Shown: piece by piece, positions 1 to 6,897 of the stretch
How positions within the stretch are numbered: position 1 is the stretch's first letter
How the letters are laid out: each line of letters begins with the position of its first letter
Source: Chloroflexota bacterium
GTDB lineage: Bacteria; Chloroflexota; Anaerolineae; Anaerolineales; UBA4823
NCBI GenBank assembly: GCA_029557965.1
Contig: JAKQIM010000050.1
Location: 1-50,384 of the forward strand
Direction of reading: 5' to 3'
Length of the DNA: 50,384 nucleotides
The notes under the pieces: generated by a model
What the model saw: the letters and a program-made list of their open reading frames with translations, nothing else
Told to the model about the DNA's origin: nothing
The model's database searches: none
Made by a program: the position numbers and the translations under genes

Positions 1-78
1 TTTTCGAGAAGCAGCTAATCGCTTTACAGCTGTGACTTCCTCGGTTGTTAATGTGCGTAGCTTGATCGGTTTTCGCAT
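1..78 (-). CDS. IS630-type transposase, N-terminal fragment cut by window edge
   Basis: Only the first 26 codons are inside the window, reading leftwards from the ATG at 78. The peptide begins MRKPIKLRTLTTEEVTAVKR, which resembles the start of the helix-turn-helix domain of IS630-family transposases, usually followed by an arginine-rich stretch and then a DDE domain. A strong Shine-Dalgarno AGGAGG lies at 83-88, five bases before the start, and fixes the start codon. That site lies inside a perfect hairpin (84-105). The family call rests on 26 residues. A free-standing helix-turn-helix protein of the same superfamily is possible. The body of the element lies left of the window. Confidence 0.6.
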   Translation of the reverse strand, partial: MRKPIKLRTLTTEEVTAVKRLAASRK

Positions 79-83
79 TTGGC

Positions 84-105
84 CTCCTGGGGCGTTCCCC
101 AGGAG
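84..105 (-). promoter_or_regulatory. Hairpin that masks the transposase ribosome binding site
   Basis: Arms CTCCTGGGG (84-92) and CCCCAGGAG (97-105) pair perfectly around a CGTT loop. On the minus-strand mRNA the AGGAGG Shine-Dalgarno of the transposase forms most of one arm. Sequestering the ribosome site in a hairpin is a known way for insertion sequences to limit transposase made from outside transcripts. That this happens here is inference. Confidence 0.55.
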
Positions 106-195
106 TATTATACTTCACGCTCTTGGCGAGAAGACCACTTAACGGGGGATGAAATTGTGCCGAAGCATTATAGCATACTGACCTTGCAACCGGCC

Positions 196-224
196 TTGAC
201 AAATAATGTACCGATCGGTATACT
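196..224 (+). promoter_or_regulatory. tetR promoter with overlapping TetR operator
   Basis: A consensus TTGACA (196-201) is followed after 17 bases by TATACT (219-224). The palindrome TACCGATCGGTA (209-220) fills the spacer and runs into the -10 box, so a bound TetR dimer would block RNA polymerase. The ATG at 234 is nine bases beyond the -10 box and has no Shine-Dalgarno, so the mRNA would be leaderless or nearly so. Confidence 0.8.
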
Positions 225-233
225 ATCGCGATT

Positions 234-800
234 ATGGATAATCGTGCTGCCATCCTCGCCCATGCCCTGCGGCTTTTCGCTGCCCGCGGCTACGATGCCG
301 TGGGCGTGCAAGAGATTGTCGAGGCGGCCGGGATCACCAAGCCCACGCTTTACCACTATTTTGGCAGTAAGCGCGGCTTGTTGGATACCCTGTTAGAGGG
401 TCATTTCACCCCCCTGCACCAATCGGTGAAGCAAGCTGCTGCTTACAATGGTGATCTGCCGTTCACCCTGGAAAAAGTTGCCCGGGCCTACTTTGACTAT
501 GCCAAAACGCACCGCGCCTTTTACCGCATGCAGTTGGCCCTCTGGTACACCCCCCAACAAAGCGAGGCTTACCAGGCAGTGGCCCCTTGGAATGAAAAAC
601 TGCACCAGGTGATCGAAGAAATGTTCACCCACGCCGCAGAGCAGCACGGCAACATGCGCAACCGCCAGCGCCCCTATACCGCCACCTTCTTGGGTATGGT
701 CAACACCTACATCGGCCTGGCACTCAACGATTACACCGAGCTGGATGACCCCCTGATTTACCAGGCCGTTCACCAATTCATGCACGGCATTTTCTCCTGA
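234..800 (+). CDS. TetR/AcrR-family transcriptional regulator
   Basis: A 188-residue protein of normal TetR length. The N-terminal helix-turn-helix spans about residues 1-47, with the family signature in AGITKPTLYHYFGSKRGLL. The remaining helices form the ligand and dimer domain, with no specific ligand signature recognised. The gene has its own operator in its promoter. An extended copy of the same palindrome precedes the next gene, a GH13 glycosidase, 63 bases after this stop codon. The simplest model is a self-repressing TetR that also represses the glycosidase and is released by a sugar or another small molecule. The start is set by the promoter just upstream. Confidence 0.9.
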   Translation: MDNRAAILAHALRLFAARGYDAVGVQEIVEAAGITKPTLYHYFGSKRGLLDTLLEGHFTPLHQSVKQAAAYNGDLPFTLEKVARAYFDYAKTHRAFYRMQLALWYTPQQSEAYQAVAPWNEKLHQVIEEMFTHAAEQHGNMRNRQRPYTATFLGMVNTYIGLALNDYTELDDPLIYQAVHQFMHGIFS

Positions 801-801
801 C

Positions 802-824
802 CCTGCCGGCTGCTGCCCGGCAGG
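802..824 (+). terminator. Possible weak terminator hairpin after tetR
   Basis: CCTGCCGG (802-809) pairs with CCGGCAGG (817-824) around a 7-base loop. No uridine run follows directly; a T-rich stretch begins about 20 bases later. It may separate tetR from the downstream glycosidase, but support is weak. Confidence 0.3.
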
Positions 825-852
825 ATGGTATCTCTCGAAGAGGGATATTTTT

Positions 853-882
853 TTGCCTGTTTGGTATACCGATCGGTATACC
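853..882 (+). promoter_or_regulatory. Glycosidase promoter with a perfect 20-bp TetR operator
   Basis: GGTATACCGATCGGTATACC (863-882) is a perfect 20-base palindrome and shares the core TACCGATCGGTA with the operator in the tetR promoter. TTGCCT (853-858) and TATACC (877-882), 18 bases apart, are plausible -35 and -10 elements, placing the operator over the spacer and -10 box just as at tetR. A good ribosome site (GGAGG, 894-898) follows. Confidence 0.8.
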
Positions 883-903
883 CGCTAGTTTTTGGAGGTC
901 CTC

Positions 904-2262
904 ATGTCGCACTGGTCTTTTGACTCAATCTTTTACCACATCTACCCCCTTGGCCTGACCGGCGCTCCAGCACACAACGATTTTTCTCAGCCGCCCAACC
1001 CGCGCCTCGAACAGCTCTATGCCTGGATCCCGCATATGAAGCAGTTAGGCGTCAATGCCCTTTACCTGGGGCCGCTCTTCGAGTCCACCGCCCACGGATA
1101 CGATACCGCCGATTATTATCACCTGGACCGCCGCCTGGGCAGCGACGAGACCCTCGCCAGCCTGAGCACAACCCTGCATGCCAATGGCATCCGCCTGGTG
1201 TTAGACGGCGTTTTCAACCACGTTGGGCGAGATTTCTGGGCCTTCCGTGACGTACAGCAGCGCGGCTGGGATTCTCCCTACCGCGATTGGTTTCACAACC
1301 TGCGCTTCGATGGTCGCAGCTCCTACGGCGATCCCTTCACCTACGAAGGTTGGGCCGGGCATTATGACCTGGTGAAACTGAACCTGTGGAACCCGGCCTT
1401 GCGCGAGCACCTGTTTGGGGCAGTGGCCTATTGGATGGATGCTTTTGGCATCGACGGCCTGCGCCTGGATGCCGCCGACGTGATTGAGCCAGACTTCCTG
1501 AAAGCCCTGGCCGCCTTCTGCAAATCTCGCCGCCCAGACTTCTGGCTAATGGGCGAAATCGTCCACGGCGACTACCGACGCCTGGCGAACGACAGCATGC
1601 TCGATTCGACCACGAACTACGAGGCCTACAAAAGCCTGTATTCCAGCCTGGCAGAGGCCAATTACTTTGAGGTGGCCTACGCCCTCAACCGCCAATTCGG
1701 CCCGGGCGGCATGTACTGCGGCCTGCCGTTGTACAATTTCGTCGACAACCACGATGTCAACCGCGTGGCCAGCAACCTGCCCTCGCCGGCCCACCTCTAC
1801 CCGCTCTACCTGTTGCTCTTCACCATGCCAGGTGTGCCCTCCGTCTACTACGGCAGCGAGTGGGGGCTGGAAGGCCGCCGCACCGCCCACAGCGACTCTG
1901 CCCTGCGCCCTCACCTGACCCTGGACGATATCGCCGCCTGCCCGCCCCAGCCCAACCTGCCCGCCGACATCTCCCGCCTGGCTGCCTTGCGCCAATCACT
2001 GCCTGCCCTGCGCACCGGCAGTTACCAGCCCCTGCATGTGGCCCACCAACAACTGGCCTTTGCCCGCATCACAGAGCAAGAAAGCCTGGTGGTCATGCTC
2101 AACGCCGCCGAAAGCCCAGCTCGCCTGGAGGTCAGCATCCCCCTGGCGGCCTCGCAAGCTGTAGACGTGCTCAACCCAGGGGCGCGTTACCCCATCCGCC
2201 AGGGCCGCCTGTGTGTCGACGAAGTGCCTGCCGGTTGGGGACGCGTTCTTAGGCTCGCGTAA
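904..2262 (+). CDS. GH13 family alpha-glycosidase (alpha-amylase family)
   Basis: A 452-residue TIM-barrel glycosidase acting on alpha-linked glucans or oligosaccharides. All four GH13 regions are present: DGVFNH (about 101-106), GLRLDAAD with the nucleophile Asp189, GEIV with the general acid Glu218, and FVDNHD with Asp284. There is no signal peptide, so the enzyme is cytoplasmic and probably acts on imported maltodextrin-like sugars or glycosides. The C-terminal 80 residues form a small beta domain. The ATG at 904 is chosen because GGAGG ends five bases before it; a TTG twelve bases upstream overlaps that site. Subfamily and exact substrate cannot be read from the sequence. The TetR operator upstream suggests inducible expression. 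Confidence 0.88.
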   Translation: MSHWSFDSIFYHIYPLGLTGAPAHNDFSQPPNPRLEQLYAWIPHMKQLGVNALYLGPLFESTAHGYDTADYYHLDRRLGSDETLASLSTTLHANGIRLVLDGVFNHVGRDFWAFRDVQQRGWDSPYRDWFHNLRFDGRSSYGDPFTYEGWAGHYDLVKLNLWNPALREHLFGAVAYWMDAFGIDGLRLDAADVIEPDFLKALAAFCKSRRPDFWLMGEIVHGDYRRLANDSMLDSTTNYEAYKSLYSSLAEANYFEVAYALNRQFGPGGMYCGLPLYNFVDNHDVNRVASNLPSPAHLYPLYLLLFTMPGVPSVYYGSEWGLEGRRTAHSDSALRPHLTLDDIAACPPQPNLPADISRLAALRQSLPALRTGSYQPLHVAHQQLAFARITEQESLVVMLNAAESPARLEVSIPLAASQAVDVLNPGARYPIRQGRLCVDEVPAGWGRVLRLA

Positions 2263-2359
2263 GGGCAACCCACCATGCCCCGGTCAGCCTTCTTCCTTGC
2301 CCGGTCATCTCACCCACCGGCTCCAGGTCTGCCCGTACCGGATCACCCCTACATGACCC

Positions 2360-2387
2360 TTGACAGATTCGGTTGAATCCCTATAAT
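2360..2387 (+). promoter_or_regulatory. Promoter of the zinc-uptake operon
   Basis: TTGACA (2360-2365) and TATAAT (2382-2387) are both perfect consensus hexamers, 16 bases apart. The spacer holds an inverted repeat, GATTC-GGTT-GAATC (2366-2379), which could be part of a Zur operator. The position of the -10 box excludes the upstream in-frame TTG at 2387 as the zur start. Confidence 0.75.
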
Positions 2388-2410
2388 TGAAAAAGATTTT
2401 CAGTTTCATC

Positions 2411-2848
2411 ATGAGCAATCACACCCCCACCCCCCTCAGCCAGGCATGGCTGGATACGCTGCAAGCCGGCGGCTACCGCATCACCCGCCCTCTCCAGGTG
2501 ATCGTCGAGATCCTGGCTAATTCAACCCGCGCCCTGGGCCCGGTGAACATTTACGACCTGGCACGCAAAGAATACCCCAAGACGGGCCTGGTGACCGTTT
2601 ACCGCGCCCTCGAAAAGCTGGAAGCGACGGGCCTGGTACAGCGCGTTCACCAGGCTGATGGCTGCCACGCTTACCTGCGTGCCGCCAATGGGCACGAGCA
2701 TATTTTGCTTTGCAGCCTGTGCGGGCAGGTGGTTTATTTTGCTGGAGACGACCTGAGCGACCTGATCGCACGCGTCGAAGGCCAAAGCGGCTTCACCATT
2801 CAAGAACACTGGCTGCAATTCCACGGCCTGTGCGCCAACTGCCAATGA
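2411..2848 (+). CDS. zur: Fur-family metalloregulator, Zur-like
   Basis: A 145-residue Fur-family repressor. The winged helix covers about residues 10-80 (GLVTVYRALEKLEATGLV is the recognition region), followed by the metal-binding dimer domain with GHEHILLCSLCG and a C-terminal CANC, giving the two CxxC pairs of the structural zinc site. It is the first gene of an operon with znuA, znuC and znuB, and its stop overlaps the znuA start (ATGA). That context points to zinc rather than iron. The ATG at 2411 is chosen because transcription should begin near 2394. There is no obvious Shine-Dalgarno. Zinc-loaded protein would be expected to repress its own operon. Confidence 0.85.
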   Translation: MSNHTPTPLSQAWLDTLQAGGYRITRPLQVIVEILANSTRALGPVNIYDLARKEYPKTGLVTVYRALEKLEATGLVQRVHQADGCHAYLRAANGHEHILLCSLCGQVVYFAGDDLSDLIARVEGQSGFTIQEHWLQFHGLCANCQ

Positions 2849-3780
2849 AAAAAATCACCTTCTTTCTTACCTTGCTCAGCTTGCTGAGCCTTTTCCTGGC
2901 GGCCTGCCACCAGGCCGCTGCCCCTGCCACTGCATCGCCCAGAGTCCTGGTGGTCGAATCTTTCCTGGCCGATATTGCCCAACACGTAGCCGGAGACCGG
3001 CTACAAGTTGAGACCCTGATGCCGTTGGGCATTGATCCCCACACCTTTCAGCCCACACCCCAAGACCTGGCCCGCATCGCCGACAGCCAGGTGTTGATTG
3101 TCAACGGGGCCGGTTTTGAAGAATGGCTGGAAGAGACCATTGCCAATGCCGGCGGCGAACGCCTCGTGATCGAGGCTTCGGCTGGCCTGACCAGCCGCCA
3201 GGGGCACGAACACGAGGCCGAAGAAGGCGCCGATGAACACCACCATGCCGGCGACCCTCATTTCTGGCTGGATCCGGTTGCCGTCGTCACCTATGTCGAG
3301 AATATACGCCATGGCCTGGCTGCCGCCGACCCTGCCGGGCAAGCAGTCTACACCCAAAATGCCGCCGCCTACATCGCCCAACTCAACGAGCTGGATACAT
3401 GGATCCAAGAGCAGGTTTCCGCTATCCCGGCTGAAAAACGCCTGATCGTGACCAACCACGAGAGCTTCGGCTATTTCGCCGATCGCTACGGCTTTCAGAT
3501 CATCGGCGCCATCATCCCTTCCGTCAGCACCGGGGCGGCTCCCTCGGCCCAAGAGCTGGCCGGCCTGGTGGATCAGATCCGCGCCACCGGCGCCAGCGCT
3601 ATCTTCCTTGAAACTGGCGCCAACCCCAAGCTGGCCGAACAATTGGCCCAAGAAACCGGCGTCAAGGTGATATCCGAGCTGTACACCCACTCGGTCACCG
3701 CGCCGGATGGCGTTGCGCCCACGTATATTGACATGATGAAACACAATGTTGAGACCATCGTTGAGGCACTGATCCCATGA
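2845..3780 (+). CDS. znuA: Zinc ABC transporter substrate-binding lipoprotein
   Basis: A 311-residue cluster A-I binding protein that delivers Zn2+ (possibly Mn2+) to the ZnuBC permease. Residues 1-21 form a lipoprotein signal ending in a lipobox with Cys21. Likely metal ligands are His66 (in GIDPHTFQP), His139 (in DPHFWLDP) and His205 (in NHESFGYF), with an acidic residue near the C-terminus. A loop rich in His, Glu and Asp (about 119-138, including three consecutive His) is typical of zinc-specific members. The ATG at 2845 overlaps the zur stop and the final ATGA overlaps znuC, so the three genes are translationally coupled. Confidence 0.92.
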   Translation: MKKITFFLTLLSLLSLFLAACHQAAAPATASPRVLVVESFLADIAQHVAGDRLQVETLMPLGIDPHTFQPTPQDLARIADSQVLIVNGAGFEEWLEETIANAGGERLVIEASAGLTSRQGHEHEAEEGADEHHHAGDPHFWLDPVAVVTYVENIRHGLAAADPAGQAVYTQNAAAYIAQLNELDTWIQEQVSAIPAEKRLIVTNHESFGYFADRYGFQIIGAIIPSVSTGAAPSAQELAGLVDQIRATGASAIFLETGANPKLAEQLAQETGVKVISELYTHSVTAPDGVAPTYIDMMKHNVETIVEALIP

Positions 3781-4553
3781 CCCACATCGAGAACCGGCTC
3801 AGCCTGGCCAATGTTGCCGCCGGCTATAATGGCCAGCGGGTACTGCATGATGTCAGCTTCCAGGTTCCGCATGGTGGGCAGGTGGCAGTGGTGGGCCCCA
3901 ATGGGGCCGGTAAATCCACCCTCTTCAAAGTGCTGGTGGGGCTGCTCCCCTTGCGCAGCGGCGAGATATTAATCCATGGCCAACCCCTGGGCGAGCATAA
4001 AGACTGTGTCGCCTATGTTCCGCAGCGCAGCGAGGTCGATTGGCGTTTCCCGGTCACGGTGAAAGACGTGGTCATGATGGGCCGCTACAACCGCCAGGGC
4101 TGGCTGGGCCGCTCCACCCGCCACGATCACGAAGCCGTATATCACGCCCTGGATCAGATGGGCATTACAGACCTGGCCTTCCGCTCCATCGGTGATCTCT
4201 CCGGCGGCCAACAGCAGCGCGTTTTCTTGGCCCGGGCCCTGGCGCAAGAGCCCCATATCCTTCTGATGGATGAACCCTTCACCGGCGTAGATGTATCCAC
4301 CCAAGAGGCCACCCTGGCCTTGCTGGATAAGCTCAAGGCCCAGCAGGTGACGATCATGGTCTCAACCCATGATCTCAATATGGCCGCCCAACGCTTCGAA
4401 TGGGTTTTACTGCTCAACCATCGCCCAATCGCTTACGGCCCTGCGCCAGAAGCCCTTTCGCAAGAAAATATCCGGCAGGCCTTTGGCGGCCGGGTGCTGA
4501 TCGTGGGCGACGTGGCCGTTGTCGATGAATGCTGCCCGCCGCAGGAAGGATAA
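3777..4553 (+). CDS. znuC: Zinc ABC transporter ATP-binding protein
   Basis: A 258-residue ABC ATPase that powers zinc import. Walker A is GPNGAGKST (40-48), the Q-loop glutamine is near 83, the signature is LSGGQQQR (141-148), Walker B is ILLMDEP (161-167), and the switch histidine lies in STHD (about 198-201). Its start overlaps the znuA stop by four bases. The closest relatives are metal-type ABC ATPases of the MntB/ZnuC/TroB group. Confidence 0.92.
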   Translation: MTHIENRLSLANVAAGYNGQRVLHDVSFQVPHGGQVAVVGPNGAGKSTLFKVLVGLLPLRSGEILIHGQPLGEHKDCVAYVPQRSEVDWRFPVTVKDVVMMGRYNRQGWLGRSTRHDHEAVYHALDQMGITDLAFRSIGDLSGGQQQRVFLARALAQEPHILLMDEPFTGVDVSTQEATLALLDKLKAQQVTIMVSTHDLNMAAQRFEWVLLLNHRPIAYGPAPEALSQENIRQAFGGRVLIVGDVAVVDECCPPQEG

Positions 4554-4559
4554 CAAACT

Positions 4560-5411
4560 ATGTGGGAAGCATTGATCACCCCCTTAACGTATGCTTTTAT
4601 GCAGCGCGGCCTGGTGGCCTCGCTCATCGTCGGCATTGTGTGCGCCGTCATTGGTTGTTACGTGGTGCTGCGCGGCATGGCCTTTATGGGCGATGCCCTG
4701 GCGCACGCCATCTTGCCAGGCATTGCCATTGCTTACCTCTTGCAGGGCAACCTGACCATCGGCGCGCTGGTGGCGGCGGTAGCCGTGGCCCTGCTGATTG
4801 GGGTGTTCTCGCGCCAGGGCACGATCCGCGAGGATACCGCCATTGGCATTCTCTTTGCGGCGGCCCTCTCTTTGGGCGTGGCGCTGATCAGCAGCATCCG
4901 CACTTATGCCGTTGACCTGAGTCATATCTTATTTGGAGATGTTCTGGGAGTATCGACCTCAGACCTGTGGCTGGCCGGTGTGTTGGGCATATTGGTGCTG
5001 GCGGCGGTGGCCTTGTTATATAAACCCTTCCTGGTCATCTCTTTTGACCCCGTTTTAGCCGCCACCCTGCGCTGGCCGGCTGAGCTGCTGCGCAACCTGC
5101 TCTTGCTCTTGCTGGCGCTGACCATCGTCGTCTCGCTGCAAACCGTGGGGGTGGGCCTGGTGGCGGCCATGCTGGTCACCCCGGCTGCCACCGCCTACCT
5201 GCTCACCCGCCGCCTGCCCGTGATGATGGGCATTGCCGCCGTCATCGGGGCATTTTCCAGCCTGGTGGGCTTATACCTGAGTTATTATGCCAATATTGCA
5301 TCCGGCGCAGCAGTTGTTCTGACGGCTACCGCCTGTTTCTTGTTGGCCTTTTTATTTGCCCCGCGGCGGGGCGTCATTTCAAAGCGCCTGCATCACTTGC
5401 TGCAAAAGTAG
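4560..5411 (+). CDS. znuB: Zinc ABC transporter permease
   Basis: A 283-residue integral membrane protein of the ABC-3 family with about eight hydrophobic segments, forming the channel of the ZnuABC importer. The segment VSLQTVGVGLVAAMLVTPAATAYLL is typical of the family. It starts six bases after znuC, with AAGGA upstream. Its last 38 bases overlap the end of the convergent HAD phosphatase gene on the other strand, so the 3' coding ends are shared. Confidence 0.92.
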   Translation: MWEALITPLTYAFMQRGLVASLIVGIVCAVIGCYVVLRGMAFMGDALAHAILPGIAIAYLLQGNLTIGALVAAVAVALLIGVFSRQGTIREDTAIGILFAAALSLGVALISSIRTYAVDLSHILFGDVLGVSTSDLWLAGVLGILVLAAVALLYKPFLVISFDPVLAATLRWPAELLRNLLLLLLALTIVVSLQTVGVGLVAAMLVTPAATAYLLTRRLPVMMGIAAVIGAFSSLVGLYLSYYANIASGAAVVLTATACFLLAFLFAPRRGVISKRLHHLLQK

Positions 5412-6141
5412 AATCGATCAAGCCAAAGTGCTGTAATCCATCCAGCACCCCGCGCCCGGCCGGATGAGGGCTGTGATAATGCCAGGGCTGGACCGCCACC
5501 CGTTTCAACTCGTCCAGGGCGTTGGCAGGCACAATGCCCGGCAGCCCGGTCTCAAACATGGGGCTGTCATTGCCCGTATCGCCCGCCACCACCACGTGCT
5601 GGCGATCAAGGCCCAACACCTGCTGTAAGAACAGCGCCGCCTGGCCTTTCCCCATGCTCGCCGGCAGCACATCGATATAATAATCATAGCTTGGTAACAC
5701 GAAACACCCTGGCAAGCCTGCCAGGCGCTGGCGAAAGGCCTGCAAGGTCTCGGCCTTGCCGTCCCAATAAAAACCCGCCTGGTAATGCGGCTGCCCATCA
5801 GGAAAATCCTGGATCGTAACGCCCTTTCCCACCCCCAGGCGGTAGATCGTCTCCAGGCTCCAATGCTCAGACGCTCGCGCCGCGTAACGCCGCCCTAGCT
5901 CATTCTGGGGGTCATAGCAGTCGTACAACTCGGTGCCCACGTCGGCGCAGATGTAATTGGGCTGCGGCAGGCGGCCTGCTTGGATTAAAGGGGTGATGGT
6001 TGCCAGACTGCGCCCCGTGATCAGGGCCAGGTATACCTGGCGAGGCCGGCTTTCAACCAGCGCCTTCAGAGACGCTTCACCGGCCTCGTCACCCAACAGG
6101 GTGCCATCGATGTCAGCAGCAAGCAAGAATGGTGTTTCCAA
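5374..6141 (-). CDS. HAD hydrolase, sucrose-6-phosphate phosphatase type
   Basis: A 255-residue HAD-superfamily phosphatase. Motif I is DIDGT (10-14, nucleophile Asp10), motif II TGRS (42-45), the motif III lysine is probably Lys165, and motif IV is GDTGND (187-192). The stretches NYICADVGTELY and YYIDVLPASMGKGQAA match the plant/cyanobacterial sucrose-phosphatase fold, so the substrate is probably a phosphorylated disaccharide or glucosylglycerate-like compound. No partner synthase is nearby, so the substrate is open. The start is a TTG with GAGG five bases upstream. The 3' end overlaps znuB on the opposite strand by 38 bases. Confidence 0.8.
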   Translation of the reverse strand: METPFLLAADIDGTLLGDEAGEASLKALVESRPRQVYLALITGRSLATITPLIQAGRLPQPNYICADVGTELYDCYDPQNELGRRYAARASEHWSLETIYRLGVGKGVTIQDFPDGQPHYQAGFYWDGKAETLQAFRQRLAGLPGCFVLPSYDYYIDVLPASMGKGQAALFLQQVLGLDRQHVVVAGDTGNDSPMFETGLPGIVPANALDELKRVAVQPWHYHSPHPAGRGVLDGLQHFGLIDSTFAASDAGALK

Positions 6142-6249
6142 AATGACCTCGTGCAGGTATTTTACTCCAAATGGCAGGCCATGCCACGCATGTGCATAAG
6201 ATCAACCTGCATTCCGCTGAGGCCAGGCACCACAGCCCAAGTGGTTGTG

Positions 6250-6723
6250 CTAGATTTGAGTTTGCGGGGTGCCGTGCTCCTGCACCCTGCCGCCCGTCAA
6301 TTGACGGATGGTATTCACCAGCCAGCGAAAATGCAGGATCAGGTGAATGAACAACAAAACGATCATCAACAATCCACTCAGCGTGTGCAGCCGGTTAAGC
6401 TGTAGGGCCGGGCTGACCAGCCAGAGCACGCCCGTCAGCGCGCAGATTGCGCCAGCAATCAACAAACCCAGGTTGGTGTGCCACAGCCGCCGCACCCCAC
6501 GGGATAATGAACCCACCGGCCGGCGGTTGACCGCTTTTACCCAGGCACGGTTAGACATCAGGTGAACGGCTGAACCTAACACCAGCAGGCTGCCGGTCAC
6601 AACATGGATGGCCGTCCAACCCGAATCCGGGTGGCTCTCAACGCCAATGAGCGAGAATGTTGACACCACGAACAGGGCTGAGAGGATCATCGAGCGAAAG
6701 AACTGAACCGTTTTACTTTTCAT
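6250..6723 (-). CDS. Small membrane protein, DUF4405/cytochrome b-like
   Basis: A 157-residue protein with four predicted membrane helices. Conserved-looking histidines (in AIHVVTGSLLV, LWHTNLGLLI, RLHTLSGLLM and FIHLILHFRW) fall one per helix, as in DUF4405 and related four-helix haem-binding membrane proteins. Haem binding and electron transfer are inference. The ATG at 6723 is preferred over the one at 6729 because GGAG (6730-6733) would touch the upstream ATG but lies six bases from this one. It is divergent from the histidine kinase gene. Confidence 0.7.
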   Translation of the reverse strand: MKSKTVQFFRSMILSALFVVSTFSLIGVESHPDSGWTAIHVVTGSLLVLGSAVHLMSNRAWVKAVNRRPVGSLSRGVRRLWHTNLGLLIAGAICALTGVLWLVSPALQLNRLHTLSGLLMIVLLFIHLILHFRWLVNTIRQLTGGRVQEHGTPQTQI

Positions 6724-6885
6724 CGTCATCTCCTTTTTTTGGTCGATAACCCCATCATACAGGCGGCATCCCTTTTGCCATAGTGGCCCGGCTCACGAAT
6801 GGCGCTGAAATGGCTCACGTGCGCCTATGACCCCAATCACATCACAATATGACTGCACTCACAGGCAATTTGGCCCAGATTGTGC

Positions 6886-6891
6886 TATCAT
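6886..6891 (+). promoter_or_regulatory. -10 box of the histidine kinase, leaderless arrangement
   Basis: TATCAT lies exactly six bases before the ATG at 6898. There is no Shine-Dalgarno, and transcription should start at or next to the A of the start codon. No clear -35 box is visible. Confidence 0.5.
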
Positions 6892-6897
6892 TCGGTC

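Noticed and set aside
79..396. A 105-codon frame at the left end overlapping tetR
   Set aside because: It starts at a TTG inside the transposase leader and runs in another frame through the tetR promoter and gene.
3001..3744. A 247-codon frame antisense to znuA
   Set aside because: No motif, no ribosome site, and znuA accounts for the region fully.
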